DNA of 19,413 nucleotides from JAYFRC01 sp034926415. Lineage in GTDB: Bacteria; Bacillota; Clostridia; Oscillospirales; Oscillospiraceae. Every line of letters starts with the position of its first letter. Positions within the stretch are counted from its first letter, which is position 1. Below the pieces are notes generated by a model. The model was given only the letters and a program-made list of their open reading frames with translations. It made no database searches and had not been told where the DNA came from. The DNA lies in the NCBI GenBank assembly GCA_034926415.1, contig JAYFRC010000091.1, positions 1 through 19,413 on the forward strand, written 5' to 3'. Shown piece after piece: positions 7,651 to 14,233 of the stretch. The position numbers and the translations under genes were made by a program.

Positions 7651-9723
7651 TCACAGTCCGTATTTTTTGAGCTTCCTGACAATCGTGGGCTGGCTTGTTC
7701 CCAACGCGTCTGCAAGCTGCTGTGTTGTACGGTATTTTTTGCGGTAAACGGTCAGTATATCACGCTCATAGCTGTCGAGCATATTACCGAGGGTTCCGGA
7801 ATATTTGCGACCTTCAGCTTCCGCCGCGGGATTGCCGACTTTGTCATCATTGCTGCTGCGGCTCATATTGGCGAGGGTGTGGAGGATGTCCGATGATTCT
7901 ATAAGGTCGCAGCTTACATTTATCATTGACTGCTGTATGATGTTCTGAAGCTCGCGTATATTGCCGCGTAGTGTCTGCACGGACAAGAGGTTGAGTGCGG
8001 AATCACTGATGCCTCTTTCAATGTTGAACTCGGTGTTATATTTTTCGACGAAGTGCCGGGAGAGCGGAACTATGTCCTCGCGTCTGTCGCGCAGCGGCGC
8101 TACGTAGAGCGGGAAGGCGTTGAGACGGTAGTAGAGGTCGTCGCGGAAAAGATGCTGTTTTACCATATCCGCAAGGTTGCGGTTGGTCGCGGCGATTATG
8201 CGGACGTTGACCTTTATCGGCAATATTCCGCCGACGCGCGTTATTTCTTTTTCCTGAATGGCGCGGAGCAGCTTTGCCTGAAACGAAAGCGGAAGCTCGC
8301 CGACCTCGTCAAGAAACAGAGTCCCATTCTGGGCCGCTTCCCAGAGACCCTTCTTGCCCTTCGTGCTGGCTCCGGTGAAGGACCCCTTCTCATAGCCGAA
8401 AAGCTCTGATTCCAGAAGGTTTTCAGGTATGGCGGCGCAGTTTATTTTCACCATCGGGAAACTCTTGCGGTCGCTGTTCCGGTGTATGATGTTTGCGATT
8501 ATCTCCTTGCCGACGCCGGACTCGCCGTATATAAGCACGGTCGAGTTGTAGCGCGCGACCTTGAGCGCCTGGCGCAGCGTGGCCTGAGACTGGGGCGAGG
8601 AGAATATATAGCCGTCGGATTCGACCTCGGCGCATTTCTTCACTGTGCTGACGTTGTAGTTCCGCACGGAATCGCGCGGAGAGACGAACAGCGCCCGCGT
8701 CGTCAGCAGCGACTGGAGCTGCGGATATTCGCGCATCAGGTTCATGGTGAATTCCGCATGCCCCTCCATGAAGCCCGTGTAGGTAAGTATCTGCAGCTCC
8801 TTTCCCATGCTTTCCGCCGTGAGCGCGGCGAGGCGTTCGTTTGAGCTCAGCGTCGCGAAGAACAGGATGCCCTTCGGCTTTGCAGCTGTAAGGCTTATAA
8901 GTTCGGTGTCGGGCTTGTTTATGCAGTTTATGACTACGTCGAATGAGTCGTCGAAATCCGGTATGGTGTCGGTGTAACCGATATTGGATATGTCCGTTGC
9001 GTCCATTGTTATGATTTTGCTGAAGATGTGGATAGAGGAGAGCTTTTCCTTGTCTGCCTGGCTCGCGACGAGTGCGACCAGGCTTTCTTTACCGCACAGT
9101 TTCCGCATGGCGGCAAAGGCGCATAGCAGCCCGACTTTTCCGCTGCCGCCCATTATAAGGACGCGGTCTCCTTCTTTTACTATCTCGTTTGTGCGCATGG
9201 GAGCTCCTGCTTCGTCCATGGCCGATATGACCGTCTTTAGCGGCAGGTCAGACGGTACTCTGACGACGGGGGAATCTGAAAACAATATCGCGTGGCCTTC
9301 CACAGCCATCTGAGCGCTCTCGTAATCTATCGAGATTATGCGCTCTATTTTTATGGGTGTCACCGTGAGCGACGTCATGGAGATTATCTCGTCGCCTATT
9401 TTGAGGTTCTGCTTATTGAGATACTGGGCGTCCATCTTCTCGACGCGCCCGAACAGCATACCTCCGGTGCCGGTTATCGGATTGTGGAGCTTGCCGCGCT
9501 GATCGATTATGTCGATTATGCGCTGCCTGAACAGCTCGTCGATGAATTCTGTTTCGTCGCCTATCTCGTTGAAGCTGACGAGATTTATATTTATTATTTT
9601 GACCGATACGAGCATTTCTCCAGCGCGCAGAGACATGCTGTTGTCTATTCGCCATGCGGGCTGGAGTATAGAGTCCTTGGGCTCGATGGAACGGCCAACG
9701 CCGAGGGATTCGTATTTGTTCAT
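7651..9723 (-). CDS. sigma-54 dependent activator with a Kdd-like (diaminohexanoate dehydrogenase-like) sensor domain
   Basis: 690 residues in three parts. Residues 1 to about 345 are collinear with the Kdd enzyme encoded nearby. RGKLHNPITGTGGMLFG (76-92) matches RGKFQDPVSKSGGILIG of Kdd, IGDEIISMTSLTVTPIKI (109-126) matches VGDKIATLVSLSLTPLKI, the dinucleotide loop GGSGKVGLL (192-200) matches GAGKAGLL, and GFMEGHAEFTMNLMR matches GYYPGHADIAFDIVR. Over one 51-residue stretch I count 19 identities. Residues 375-610 are the AAA+ domain: Walker A GESGVGKE (400-407), GSFTGA sigma-54 contact loop (447-452), Walker B GTLFLDEV (467-474) and RDDLYYRLN. Residues 664-688 form a TyrR-like helix-turn-helix. 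GGAGG lies 9 nt before ATG 9723. I infer that it senses the Kdd substrate, product or NAD(H) and activates the sigma-54 promoters of kal and kdd. It could also keep enzyme activity. Confidence 0.95.
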   Translation of the reverse strand: MNKYESLGVGRSIEPKDSILQPAWRIDNSMSLRAGEMLVSVKIININLVSFNEIGDETEFIDELFRQRIIDIIDQRGKLHNPITGTGGMLFGRVEKMDAQYLNKQNLKIGDEIISMTSLTVTPIKIERIISIDYESAQMAVEGHAILFSDSPVVRVPSDLPLKTVISAMDEAGAPMRTNEIVKEGDRVLIMGGSGKVGLLCAFAAMRKLCGKESLVALVASQADKEKLSSIHIFSKIITMDATDISNIGYTDTIPDFDDSFDVVINCINKPDTELISLTAAKPKGILFFATLSSNERLAALTAESMGKELQILTYTGFMEGHAEFTMNLMREYPQLQSLLTTRALFVSPRDSVRNYNVSTVKKCAEVESDGYIFSSPQSQATLRQALKVARYNSTVLIYGESGVGKEIIANIIHRNSDRKSFPMVKINCAAIPENLLESELFGYEKGSFTGASTKGKKGLWEAAQNGTLFLDEVGELPLSFQAKLLRAIQEKEITRVGGILPIKVNVRIIAATNRNLADMVKQHLFRDDLYYRLNAFPLYVAPLRDRREDIVPLSRHFVEKYNTEFNIERGISDSALNLLSVQTLRGNIRELQNIIQQSMINVSCDLIESSDILHTLANMSRSSNDDKVGNPAAEAEGRKYSGTLGNMLDSYERDILTVYRKKYRTTQQLADALGTSQPTIVRKLKKYGL

Positions 9724-9758
9724 ACCGTCATGCCTCCGCTTCGGAATATATTTATGTA

Positions 9759-9787
9759 ATTATACATGCGCGAAAAATTTTTTTCAA
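9759..9787 (-). promoter_or_regulatory. sigma-70 type promoter of the sigma-54 activator gene
   Basis: Read on the minus strand: TTGAAA (9787-9782), a 17-bp spacer and TATAAT (9764-9759), about 36 bp before the activator ATG. It suggests basal, sigma-54-independent expression of the regulator. No TTCA-N4-TGAA site was seen here. Confidence 0.75.
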
Positions 9788-9808
9788 TCACGTACGGCCG
9801 CAGATGTG

Positions 9809-9864
9809 AAAAATACGGAGTCCTCCGGACGTTCAGCAGGGAACTGCACGCCCGGAAGACTCCG
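9809..9864 (-). terminator. intrinsic terminator after kal
   Basis: On the minus strand CGGAGTCTTCCGG (9864-9852) pairs with CCGGAGGACTCCG (9828-9816), with one G-T pair, and is followed by TATTTTTC. The 23-nt loop contains its own small GCAG/CTGC hairpin. It lies about 50 bp past the kal stop and separates kal from the activator. Confidence 0.85.
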
Positions 9865-9915
9865 CAGGGGTGAGGGATCTTCATTCATGATTAAGAGTTT
9901 GGAGGAATGAAACGA

Positions 9916-10305
9916 TTACTTGCGTTTGCATTCCTTGGGGGTGACGCAGGTCCCGCTGGCTCGGCAGACAACGACGGGCTTGTCGAGGAAATCTGCCGAG
10001 GAGGGGCTGATGTCGAGGCGGGCGGCTATTACCTTGCGTGCCTCGAATACCATCTTGCGGGAGGTATTGCCCACGGAGACTATCTCGCCGTAAGCCTCGA
10101 TGTAATCGCCGGCATAGACGGGAGCGAGAAATTCGACGTTGTCGTAAGCGCAGAACAGGCCCTCGTCGCCGTCGAACTTTATGAGAAGCTCGGTCGCGAC
10201 GTCGCCGAAAAGATGTACCATGTGCGCGCCGTCAACAAGGTTCCCTCCGTAATGAGCGTCCTTTGCCGACATGCGGAGACGAAGCGTTGATGTGATTTTT
10301 TCCAT
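9916..10305 (-). CDS. kal: 3-aminobutyryl-CoA ammonia-lyase
   Basis: 129 residues, the family length. Kal removes ammonia from L-3-aminobutyryl-CoA to give crotonyl-CoA, the step that joins lysine fermentation to butyrate formation. The single hot-dog domain shows RLRMSAKDAHYGGNLVDGA (9-27), LFGDVATELLIKFDGDEGLF and FLAPVYAGDYIEAYGEI (59-75) followed by GNTSRKM. This pattern is highly characteristic of Kal. I chose ATG 10305 because the family begins here and GGAGAAAGGA lies 10 nt upstream. The frame extends to 10440, but that part overlaps the sigma-54 promoter and the predicted transcription start near 10345. The gene is divergent from kdd and kce, with its own promoter and terminator. Confidence 0.95.
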   Translation of the reverse strand: MEKITSTLRLRMSAKDAHYGGNLVDGAHMVHLFGDVATELLIKFDGDEGLFCAYDNVEFLAPVYAGDYIEAYGEIVSVGNTSRKMVFEARKVIAARLDISPSSADFLDKPVVVCRASGTCVTPKECKRK

Positions 10306-10355
10306 TAAGAACAGGTCCTTTCTCCAGAAAATTTTGCTATGCTGACCTAATTGCA

Positions 10356-10372
10356 AGCAATATCCGTGCCAA
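10356..10372 (-). promoter_or_regulatory. sigma-54 (-24/-12) promoter of kal
   Basis: The minus strand reads TTGGCACG-GATA-TTGCT, a perfect match to the YTGGCACG-N4-TTGCW consensus, with GG and GC separated by 10 bp. The predicted start is near 10345, 40 nt before the kal ATG. Confidence 0.93.
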
Positions 10373-10437
10373 CCCGGAGAAAAAAAGGCTCGCCCCCATG
10401 ATACGTTGCGGGCGTTGAGCTTTTTACGAACGAAGAG

Positions 10438-10494
10438 CAATTCAAATATGAATAAAAATACATAAACGAATTAAAGCAATTCATTATTGAATAA
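10438..10494. promoter_or_regulatory. enhancer-type palindromes 1 and 2 (shared by kal and the small transcript)
   Basis: Site 1 (10438-10455) reads CAATTCA-AATA-TGAATAA and site 2 (10477-10494) CAATTCA-TTAT-TGAATAA, centres 39 bp apart. They lie about 101 and 140 bp upstream of the predicted kal start, and about 149 and 110 bp upstream of the start of the rightward 10569 promoter, the usual enhancer distance for a sigma-54 activator. A related palindrome with a 1-nt spacer, TTTCA-T-TGAAA, follows at 10501-10511. Binding by the neighbouring activator is inferred. Confidence 0.75.
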
Positions 10495-10568
10495 TGCAAT
10501 TTTCATTGAAACACGGAAAAAGTTATAATATTCTGCATATATATGAAGTTTTCCATACATAATCGCAA

Positions 10569-10585
10569 TTGGCATGGGTTTTGCT
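10569..10585 (+). promoter_or_regulatory. third sigma-54 (-24/-12) promoter, rightward, with no gene directly behind it
   Basis: TTGGCATG-GGTT-TTGCT matches the sigma-54 consensus at all but one position (T for C in GGCAC), with the invariant GG and GC 10 bp apart. The predicted start is near 10596. The next coding start on this strand is kdd at 10954, but a strong terminator intervenes at 10657. Confidence 0.85.
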
Positions 10586-10595
10586 GTTAGAGATG

Positions 10596-10657
10596 TAGAA
10601 TATATTTTTAATATTTCTGCATGCAAAGGCGCTGTGGTTTTTCCACGGCGCCTTTTT
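10596..10657 (+). ncRNA. candidate sigma-54 dependent small RNA, about 62 nt
   Basis: The interval runs from the predicted start of the 10569 promoter to the end of the terminator T-run. It has no start codon with a usable frame (the ATG at 10593 is followed at once by TAG). The 5' part is AU-rich and can fold weakly (10598-10617); then comes a TGCATGCA palindrome (10618-10625) and the terminator stem. No known RNA family is recognised. The alternative is an attenuated leader for kdd. Confidence 0.5.
10625..10657 (+). terminator. intrinsic terminator between the small transcript and the kdd promoter region
   Basis: GGCGCTGTGG (10628-10637), loop TTTTT and CCACGGCGCC (10643-10652) form a 10-bp stem with one T-G pair, preceded by AAA and followed by TTTTT. 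Orientation is rightward; the opposite strand has only a short T-run. Confidence 0.9.
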
Positions 10658-10715
10658 GCCTTATATGGGACAGATTGTAAGCTTTCGGCAGACGCCGTGA
10701 CGGAGGGAGACGGCA

Positions 10716-10775
10716 TTATTCAATAATGTATCGGCAATTCAAAAATGAAGCATGGGGTTATTCAAAAATGAATAA
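10716..10775. promoter_or_regulatory. enhancer-type palindromes 3, 4 and 5 upstream of kdd
   Basis: Site 3 (10716-10733) is TTATTCA-ATAA-TGTATCG, site 4 (10735-10752) CAATTCA-AAAA-TGAAGCA and site 5 (10758-10775) TTATTCA-AAAA-TGAATAA, the last a perfect 7-4-7 palindrome. Centres are about 148, 129 and 106 bp upstream of the predicted kdd start. Sites 2 and 3 share the 16-mer CATTATTGAATAATGC in opposite orientation. Confidence 0.75.
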
Positions 10776-10845
10776 AAACTGGCTTCTGGCTTGCCGAAAG
10801 CCAATGAAACGCATGCAAATTTGTGAATTTAACCAAAAACAGAGG

Positions 10846-10862
10846 TTGGCATAAAGTTTGCT
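10846..10862 (+). promoter_or_regulatory. sigma-54 (-24/-12) promoter of kdd-kce (and probably the TRAP genes)
   Basis: TTGGCATA-AAGT-TTGCT keeps the invariant GG and GC 10 bp apart and all of the -12 element. The predicted start is near 10873, giving an 80-nt leader before ATG 10954. No classical -35/-10 promoter was found in front of kdd. Confidence 0.88.
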
Positions 10863-10953
10863 TGTGTATTTTATGTGAGACGAGAACGTATACGGTTTCA
10901 TCGGACATAAACGTGCTTAGGCAATAATGAGACAAATCGGAGGCAGATATGAA

Positions 10954-11988
10954 ATGAAAGGAAATCCATATGGAAGCCATCGCGTTATATCGCCCAAGGG
11001 GCTTCTCCCCCAGGCGGCCGACAAGATAGACAATGATCCGGAAATATATGATAACGAGATTCTTATCGACGTTATAGCGCTTCAGCCGACGGCCACGGCT
11101 TTCGGGCGTATAAAAAGCGAGTGCGGCGGAGACGTCGGGAAGATCAAGGGCGAGATCATGAAGATAGTCGAGGACCGCGGCAAGTTTCAGGATCCGGTAA
11201 GCAAGTCCGGCGGGATTCTCATAGGAAAGATAAAGGAGATCGGCAAGGACCTGCAGGGAAAGACGAACGCGGAGGTAGGAGACAAGATAGCGACTCTTGT
11301 TTCGCTCTCACTTACTCCTCTTAAGATTTACGAGATAACGAGGATAGACACCGATACTGAGCAGGTTTACTGCAGGGCGGATGCGATTCTTTTTGAAACC
11401 GGAATATACACGAAGCTTCCCGAGGATTTGGGCGAGCAGCTCAGCCTCGCTATGATGGACGTCGCCGGTGCTCCGGCTCAGGTCGCGGTCCACGCGAAGC
11501 CGGGCGATGTCGTGGTGGTCGAGGGCGCAGGCAAAGCCGGGCTGCTTTGTCTGGCCGAAGCGAAGCGCCGCGTCGCCCCCACAGGAACGGTAGTCTGCAT
11601 GGAGTATTCCGCCGAGCAGTGCCGCATTGTGAAAAAGCTTGGCATAGCCGACGTGGTAATCAACGCGAACGGACAAAAACCGCTCGAATCTTATGATAAA
11701 TATATGAAAGCCATGAAAGGGCGGCTTGCCGACTTCTCCGTAAACACCGTCAGCGTCCCGAACACCGAGCTTTCGATAATCATGGTCACGAAGGACGAGG
11801 GCATGATTTATTTCTTCAGCATGAGCACCGATTTTGTCAAGGCATCACTTGGAGCCGAGGGCATAAAAAAATGCGTGCCGATGCTTATAGGCAACGGCTA
11901 TTATCCGGGTCACGCCGATATAGCCTTCGACATAGTGCGTCAGAACAAAAAGGTACGCAAATATTTTGAGGACCGCTACTGCAAATAA
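10954..11988 (+). CDS. kdd: L-erythro-3,5-diaminohexanoate dehydrogenase
   Basis: 344 residues, the family size. Kdd oxidatively deaminates L-erythro-3,5-diaminohexanoate with NAD(P)+ to 5-amino-3-oxohexanoate, the third step of lysine fermentation. It belongs to the MDR-like dehydrogenases. Seen are the N-terminal NPYGSHRVISPKGLLPQAA, RGKFQDPVSKSGGILIG (75-91), VSLSLTPLKI, the AGAP segment (171-174), the dinucleotide loop GAGKAG (191-196) and GYYPGHADIAFDIVR. The ATG at 10954 matches the family N-terminus and follows GGAGG (10939-10943) by 10 nt. The frame open from 10927 would place that ribosome binding site inside the gene. kce starts 33 nt downstream. Transcription is expected from the -24/-12 promoter at 10846. 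Confidence 0.95.
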   Translation: MKGNPYGSHRVISPKGLLPQAADKIDNDPEIYDNEILIDVIALQPTATAFGRIKSECGGDVGKIKGEIMKIVEDRGKFQDPVSKSGGILIGKIKEIGKDLQGKTNAEVGDKIATLVSLSLTPLKIYEITRIDTDTEQVYCRADAILFETGIYTKLPEDLGEQLSLAMMDVAGAPAQVAVHAKPGDVVVVEGAGKAGLLCLAEAKRRVAPTGTVVCMEYSAEQCRIVKKLGIADVVINANGQKPLESYDKYMKAMKGRLADFSVNTVSVPNTELSIIMVTKDEGMIYFFSMSTDFVKASLGAEGIKKCVPMLIGNGYYPGHADIAFDIVRQNKKVRKYFEDRYCK

Positions 11989-12021
11989 TGCTTTTATCTT
12001 ACGGAAAGGGGAGGTTCATAT

Positions 12022-12846
12022 ATGGAAAAACTTATAATAACGGCTGCTATATGCGGAGCCGAGGTCACCAAGGAGCAAAATCCTGCAGTACCTTATACCG
12101 TAGCCGAGATAGCGAAAGAGGCTAAAAGCGCCTACGACGCCGGAGCGGCCGTCATACATCTGCATGTGCGCTGGGACGACGGTACGCCAACGCAGGACAA
12201 GAAGCGCTTTCAGGAGTGCATGGACGCAATATTGAAAGAATGCCCGGACGTCATCGTCCAGCCATCTACCGGCGGAGCTGTCGGCATGACCGATCTTGAA
12301 AGGCTCCAGTCAACCGAGCTTATGCCGCCGCCCGAATTTGCCACTCTCGACTGCGGTACCTGCAACTTCGGCGGCGATGAGATATTCGTCAACACCGACA
12401 ACACCGTTATAAACTTTGCAAAAATAATGAAAGAGCGCGGGATAAAGCCCGAACTTGAGGTGTTCGACAAAGGAATGATAGACATAGCGCTCAAGGCGGA
12501 CAAAAAGGGGCTTCTCGTGCACCCCATGCACTTCGACTTTGTCCTCGGCGTACAGATGGCCGCGACCGTTCGCGATCTTACATTCATGGCCGGAAGCATT
12601 CCTGCAGGTTCTACATGGACAGCTACCGGCATAGGCAAAGACGCGTGGACTATTGCTGCGGCGACGATTTGCCTCGGCGGAAACGTACGCGTCGGCTTTG
12701 AGGATAATCTTTATCTTGAAAAAGGCGTGCTGGCAAAGAGCAACGGAGAGATGGTCGAAAAAGCCGTGAAGCTAGCGAGGCTGATCGGACGCCCCATCGC
12801 TACCCCGTCCGAAGCCAGAGAGATACTGGGTATTGCCAGAAAGTGA
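12022..12846 (+). CDS. kce: 3-keto-5-aminohexanoate cleavage enzyme
   Basis: 274 residues of the BKACE (DUF849) family, TIM-barrel zinc enzymes. Kce condenses 5-amino-3-oxohexanoate with acetyl-CoA and splits it into L-3-aminobutyryl-CoA and acetoacetate. The metal site is clear: HLH at residues 46-48 (His46 and His48, the same numbers as in the Cloacimonas enzyme), and Glu227 in VRVGFEDN as the likely equivalent of its Glu230. QPSTGG (80-85), ATLDCGTCNFG (107-117) and VHPMHFDFVLG further define the barrel. AAGGGGAGG lies 7 nt before the ATG. Placement right after kdd supports Kce rather than another BKACE activity. The 90 nt to dctP hold no terminator. Confidence 0.94.
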   Translation: MEKLIITAAICGAEVTKEQNPAVPYTVAEIAKEAKSAYDAGAAVIHLHVRWDDGTPTQDKKRFQECMDAILKECPDVIVQPSTGGAVGMTDLERLQSTELMPPPEFATLDCGTCNFGGDEIFVNTDNTVINFAKIMKERGIKPELEVFDKGMIDIALKADKKGLLVHPMHFDFVLGVQMAATVRDLTFMAGSIPAGSTWTATGIGKDAWTIAAATICLGGNVRVGFEDNLYLEKGVLAKSNGEMVEKAVKLARLIGRPIATPSEAREILGIARK

Positions 12847-12936
12847 CCGCAGTATGCGACAATCCTTTTAGCGGCTTTCTGGTTACCATATAATTGCCCC
12901 GGAACATAAACAAATTATAGCGAAGGAGAGTAAAAC

Positions 12937-14001
12937 ATGAAAAGAAGAAGAGTATTTGCCCTGCTGATGGCCGCGGCCATGTCTGTCACTCTGTTTGCGG
13001 GCTGCGGAGCCCGCGGCGGAAGTTCTTCCGGAACCACTACCGACGGCTCCGGCAGCACATCCTCGGGCGACGCCGAGTATGTTATCAAAATTGCTCACAC
13101 CGACTCCGACACCCGCTCCACCAACACCTGCGGCGAGTGGCTGAACGATTACCTGCAGGAAAAGACCGGCGGTAAGGTCAAGGTCGAGATGTATCCCAAC
13201 GGACAGCTCGGCGACGACCCCGATCTGGCTGCCGGCGTTAAGCTCGGCACCGTCACCATGTACTTCGGACTCGCTTCCGTCATTTCCTCCATCGTCGGCG
13301 ACAAGGCAAGCTGCGTCGACCTTCCTTACCTCTATTCTTCCTATGACGAGTGGGTAGAGGGCACCTTCGACAACGGCGGCCTGGATCTGTTCAACGAAGC
13401 GCTTGAAGGCTCCGGCTACACCTGCCTCGACATGATGTACAACGGAATGCGCTGCGTGGCAAGCCGCGACAAAATATATCACAACGCCGCAGACCTTAAG
13501 GGAGAGAAGATCCGTATCTCACAGAACGACCTTAATGTCGCTATTTGGCAGGCCATGGGCGCCAATCCCACCCCGATGGCATGGGGCGAGGTCATCACCT
13601 CTCTGTCTCAGGGCACAGTCGATGCGCTCGACCATTCTCTCGGCGTGTTCAACGATTTCAAGATCTACGAGATCGCTCCCTATATAACCGTCACCAACCA
13701 TTGCTCGTCTCCTTATCCTCTGATTTGCTCCACCGATTGGCTCAACTCCCTGCCCGATGACATCCGCGCGGACATTGAGGACGGCGTTCATCAGATGTGC
13801 GCAAAGCAGCGTGAGGAAGAGCGCGCGAACGAGCTTGAGTACATCAAGACCTTTGAAGACGCCGGAGCTACCGTTTACGAGCTGAACGACGACGAGATCG
13901 CGGCATTCAAGGAATCCGTACAGCCCGTTTACGATCTGTGGCGTCAGAAGGTCGGAGACGACGTTATCAACGCGTGGCTCGCGACAGTGCCTAAGGCCTA
14001 A
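12937..14001 (+). CDS. dctP: TRAP transporter solute-binding lipoprotein (DctP family)
   Basis: 354 residues. A basic N-terminus, a hydrophobic stretch and the lipobox LFAGC (Cys23) mark a lipoprotein anchored outside the cell membrane. A Gly/Ser/Thr linker (24-45) follows. The mature domain starts at YVIKIAHTDSDTR and contains GQLGDDPDLAAGVKLGT, KIRIS with Arg193 (the position of the carboxylate-binding arginine in DctP proteins), NPTPMAWGEVITSLSQGTVD and the closing helix near VYDLWRQKVGDDVI. It captures a solute, usually a carboxylate, and hands it to DctQM. The 90-nt distance to kce suggests co-transcription, so a lysine-pathway related substrate or an exported/imported organic acid is plausible but unproven. 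A TATAAT at 12889-12894 has no convincing -35. Confidence 0.95.
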   Translation: MKRRRVFALLMAAAMSVTLFAGCGARGGSSSGTTTDGSGSTSSGDAEYVIKIAHTDSDTRSTNTCGEWLNDYLQEKTGGKVKVEMYPNGQLGDDPDLAAGVKLGTVTMYFGLASVISSIVGDKASCVDLPYLYSSYDEWVEGTFDNGGLDLFNEALEGSGYTCLDMMYNGMRCVASRDKIYHNAADLKGEKIRISQNDLNVAIWQAMGANPTPMAWGEVITSLSQGTVDALDHSLGVFNDFKIYEIAPYITVTNHCSSPYPLICSTDWLNSLPDDIRADIEDGVHQMCAKQREEERANELEYIKTFEDAGATVYELNDDEIAAFKESVQPVYDLWRQKVGDDVINAWLATVPKA

Positions 14002-14117
14002 GGCGGACAGTTACGCTTCCGGCAGCACCGCAGACAAGAAATAACGCTTAAAAAGCCTCGGGGGAATTTAATTTATCCGATCTGTTTTTTTAATATACCG
14101 GCGGTAAGCGAAGCGGG

Positions 14118-14154
14118 CGTGCCCGCGCTCGGGTCCTACCTGTGCGCGGGCACG
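14118..14154 (+). other. strong hairpin in the dctP-dctQ spacer, likely mRNA stabiliser
   Basis: CGTGCCCGCGC (14118-14128) pairs perfectly with GCGCGGGCACG (14144-14154) around a 15-nt loop that itself can pair GGT with ACC. No T-run follows, so it is probably not a full terminator. In a 232-bp spacer between a binding protein and its membrane subunits, such a hairpin commonly protects the upstream message and raises DctP over DctQM. The rest of the spacer shows nothing else. Confidence 0.6.
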
Positions 14155-14233
14155 TAAAGAAAAGCAAGCAATTCTATGATTGCAGGAAGGAGGGTGGTGT
14201 GGCGTCCCGCTAAGGGGAGGTCACGCGGATCTC

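Noticed and set aside
7439..7654. Minus-strand frame of 71 codons through the tuf relic
   Set aside because: Its protein repeats the antisense shadow of the tuf end and it lies in hairpins and a terminator.
9907..10290. Plus-strand frame of 127 codons opposite kal
   Set aside because: kal is a clear family member on the other strand with promoter and terminator; the antisense frame has no recognisable protein features.
10306..10440. N-terminal extension of kal to 10440
   Set aside because: It covers the sigma-54 promoter and predicted start, and the extra residues are absent from the family.
10438..10775. Reading the palindromes as a CRISPR array or transposon ends
   Set aside because: The repeats are short, unevenly spaced, in varying orientation and without spacers of constant length or any transposase; placement relative to the promoters fits activator sites.
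10873..10953. Lysine riboswitch in the kdd leader
   Set aside because: The 80-nt leader is far too short for the lysine riboswitch (about 170 nt or more) and shows none of its helices.
12880..12905. Possible sigma-54 element before dctP (CTGG ... TTGCC)
   Set aside because: GG and GC are 13 bp apart instead of the required 10.
14180..14233. TTG start for dctQ at 14180
   Set aside because: The added 18 residues are not family-like and the GGGGAGG site would fall inside the gene; ATG 14234 is preferred, though its spacing is long.
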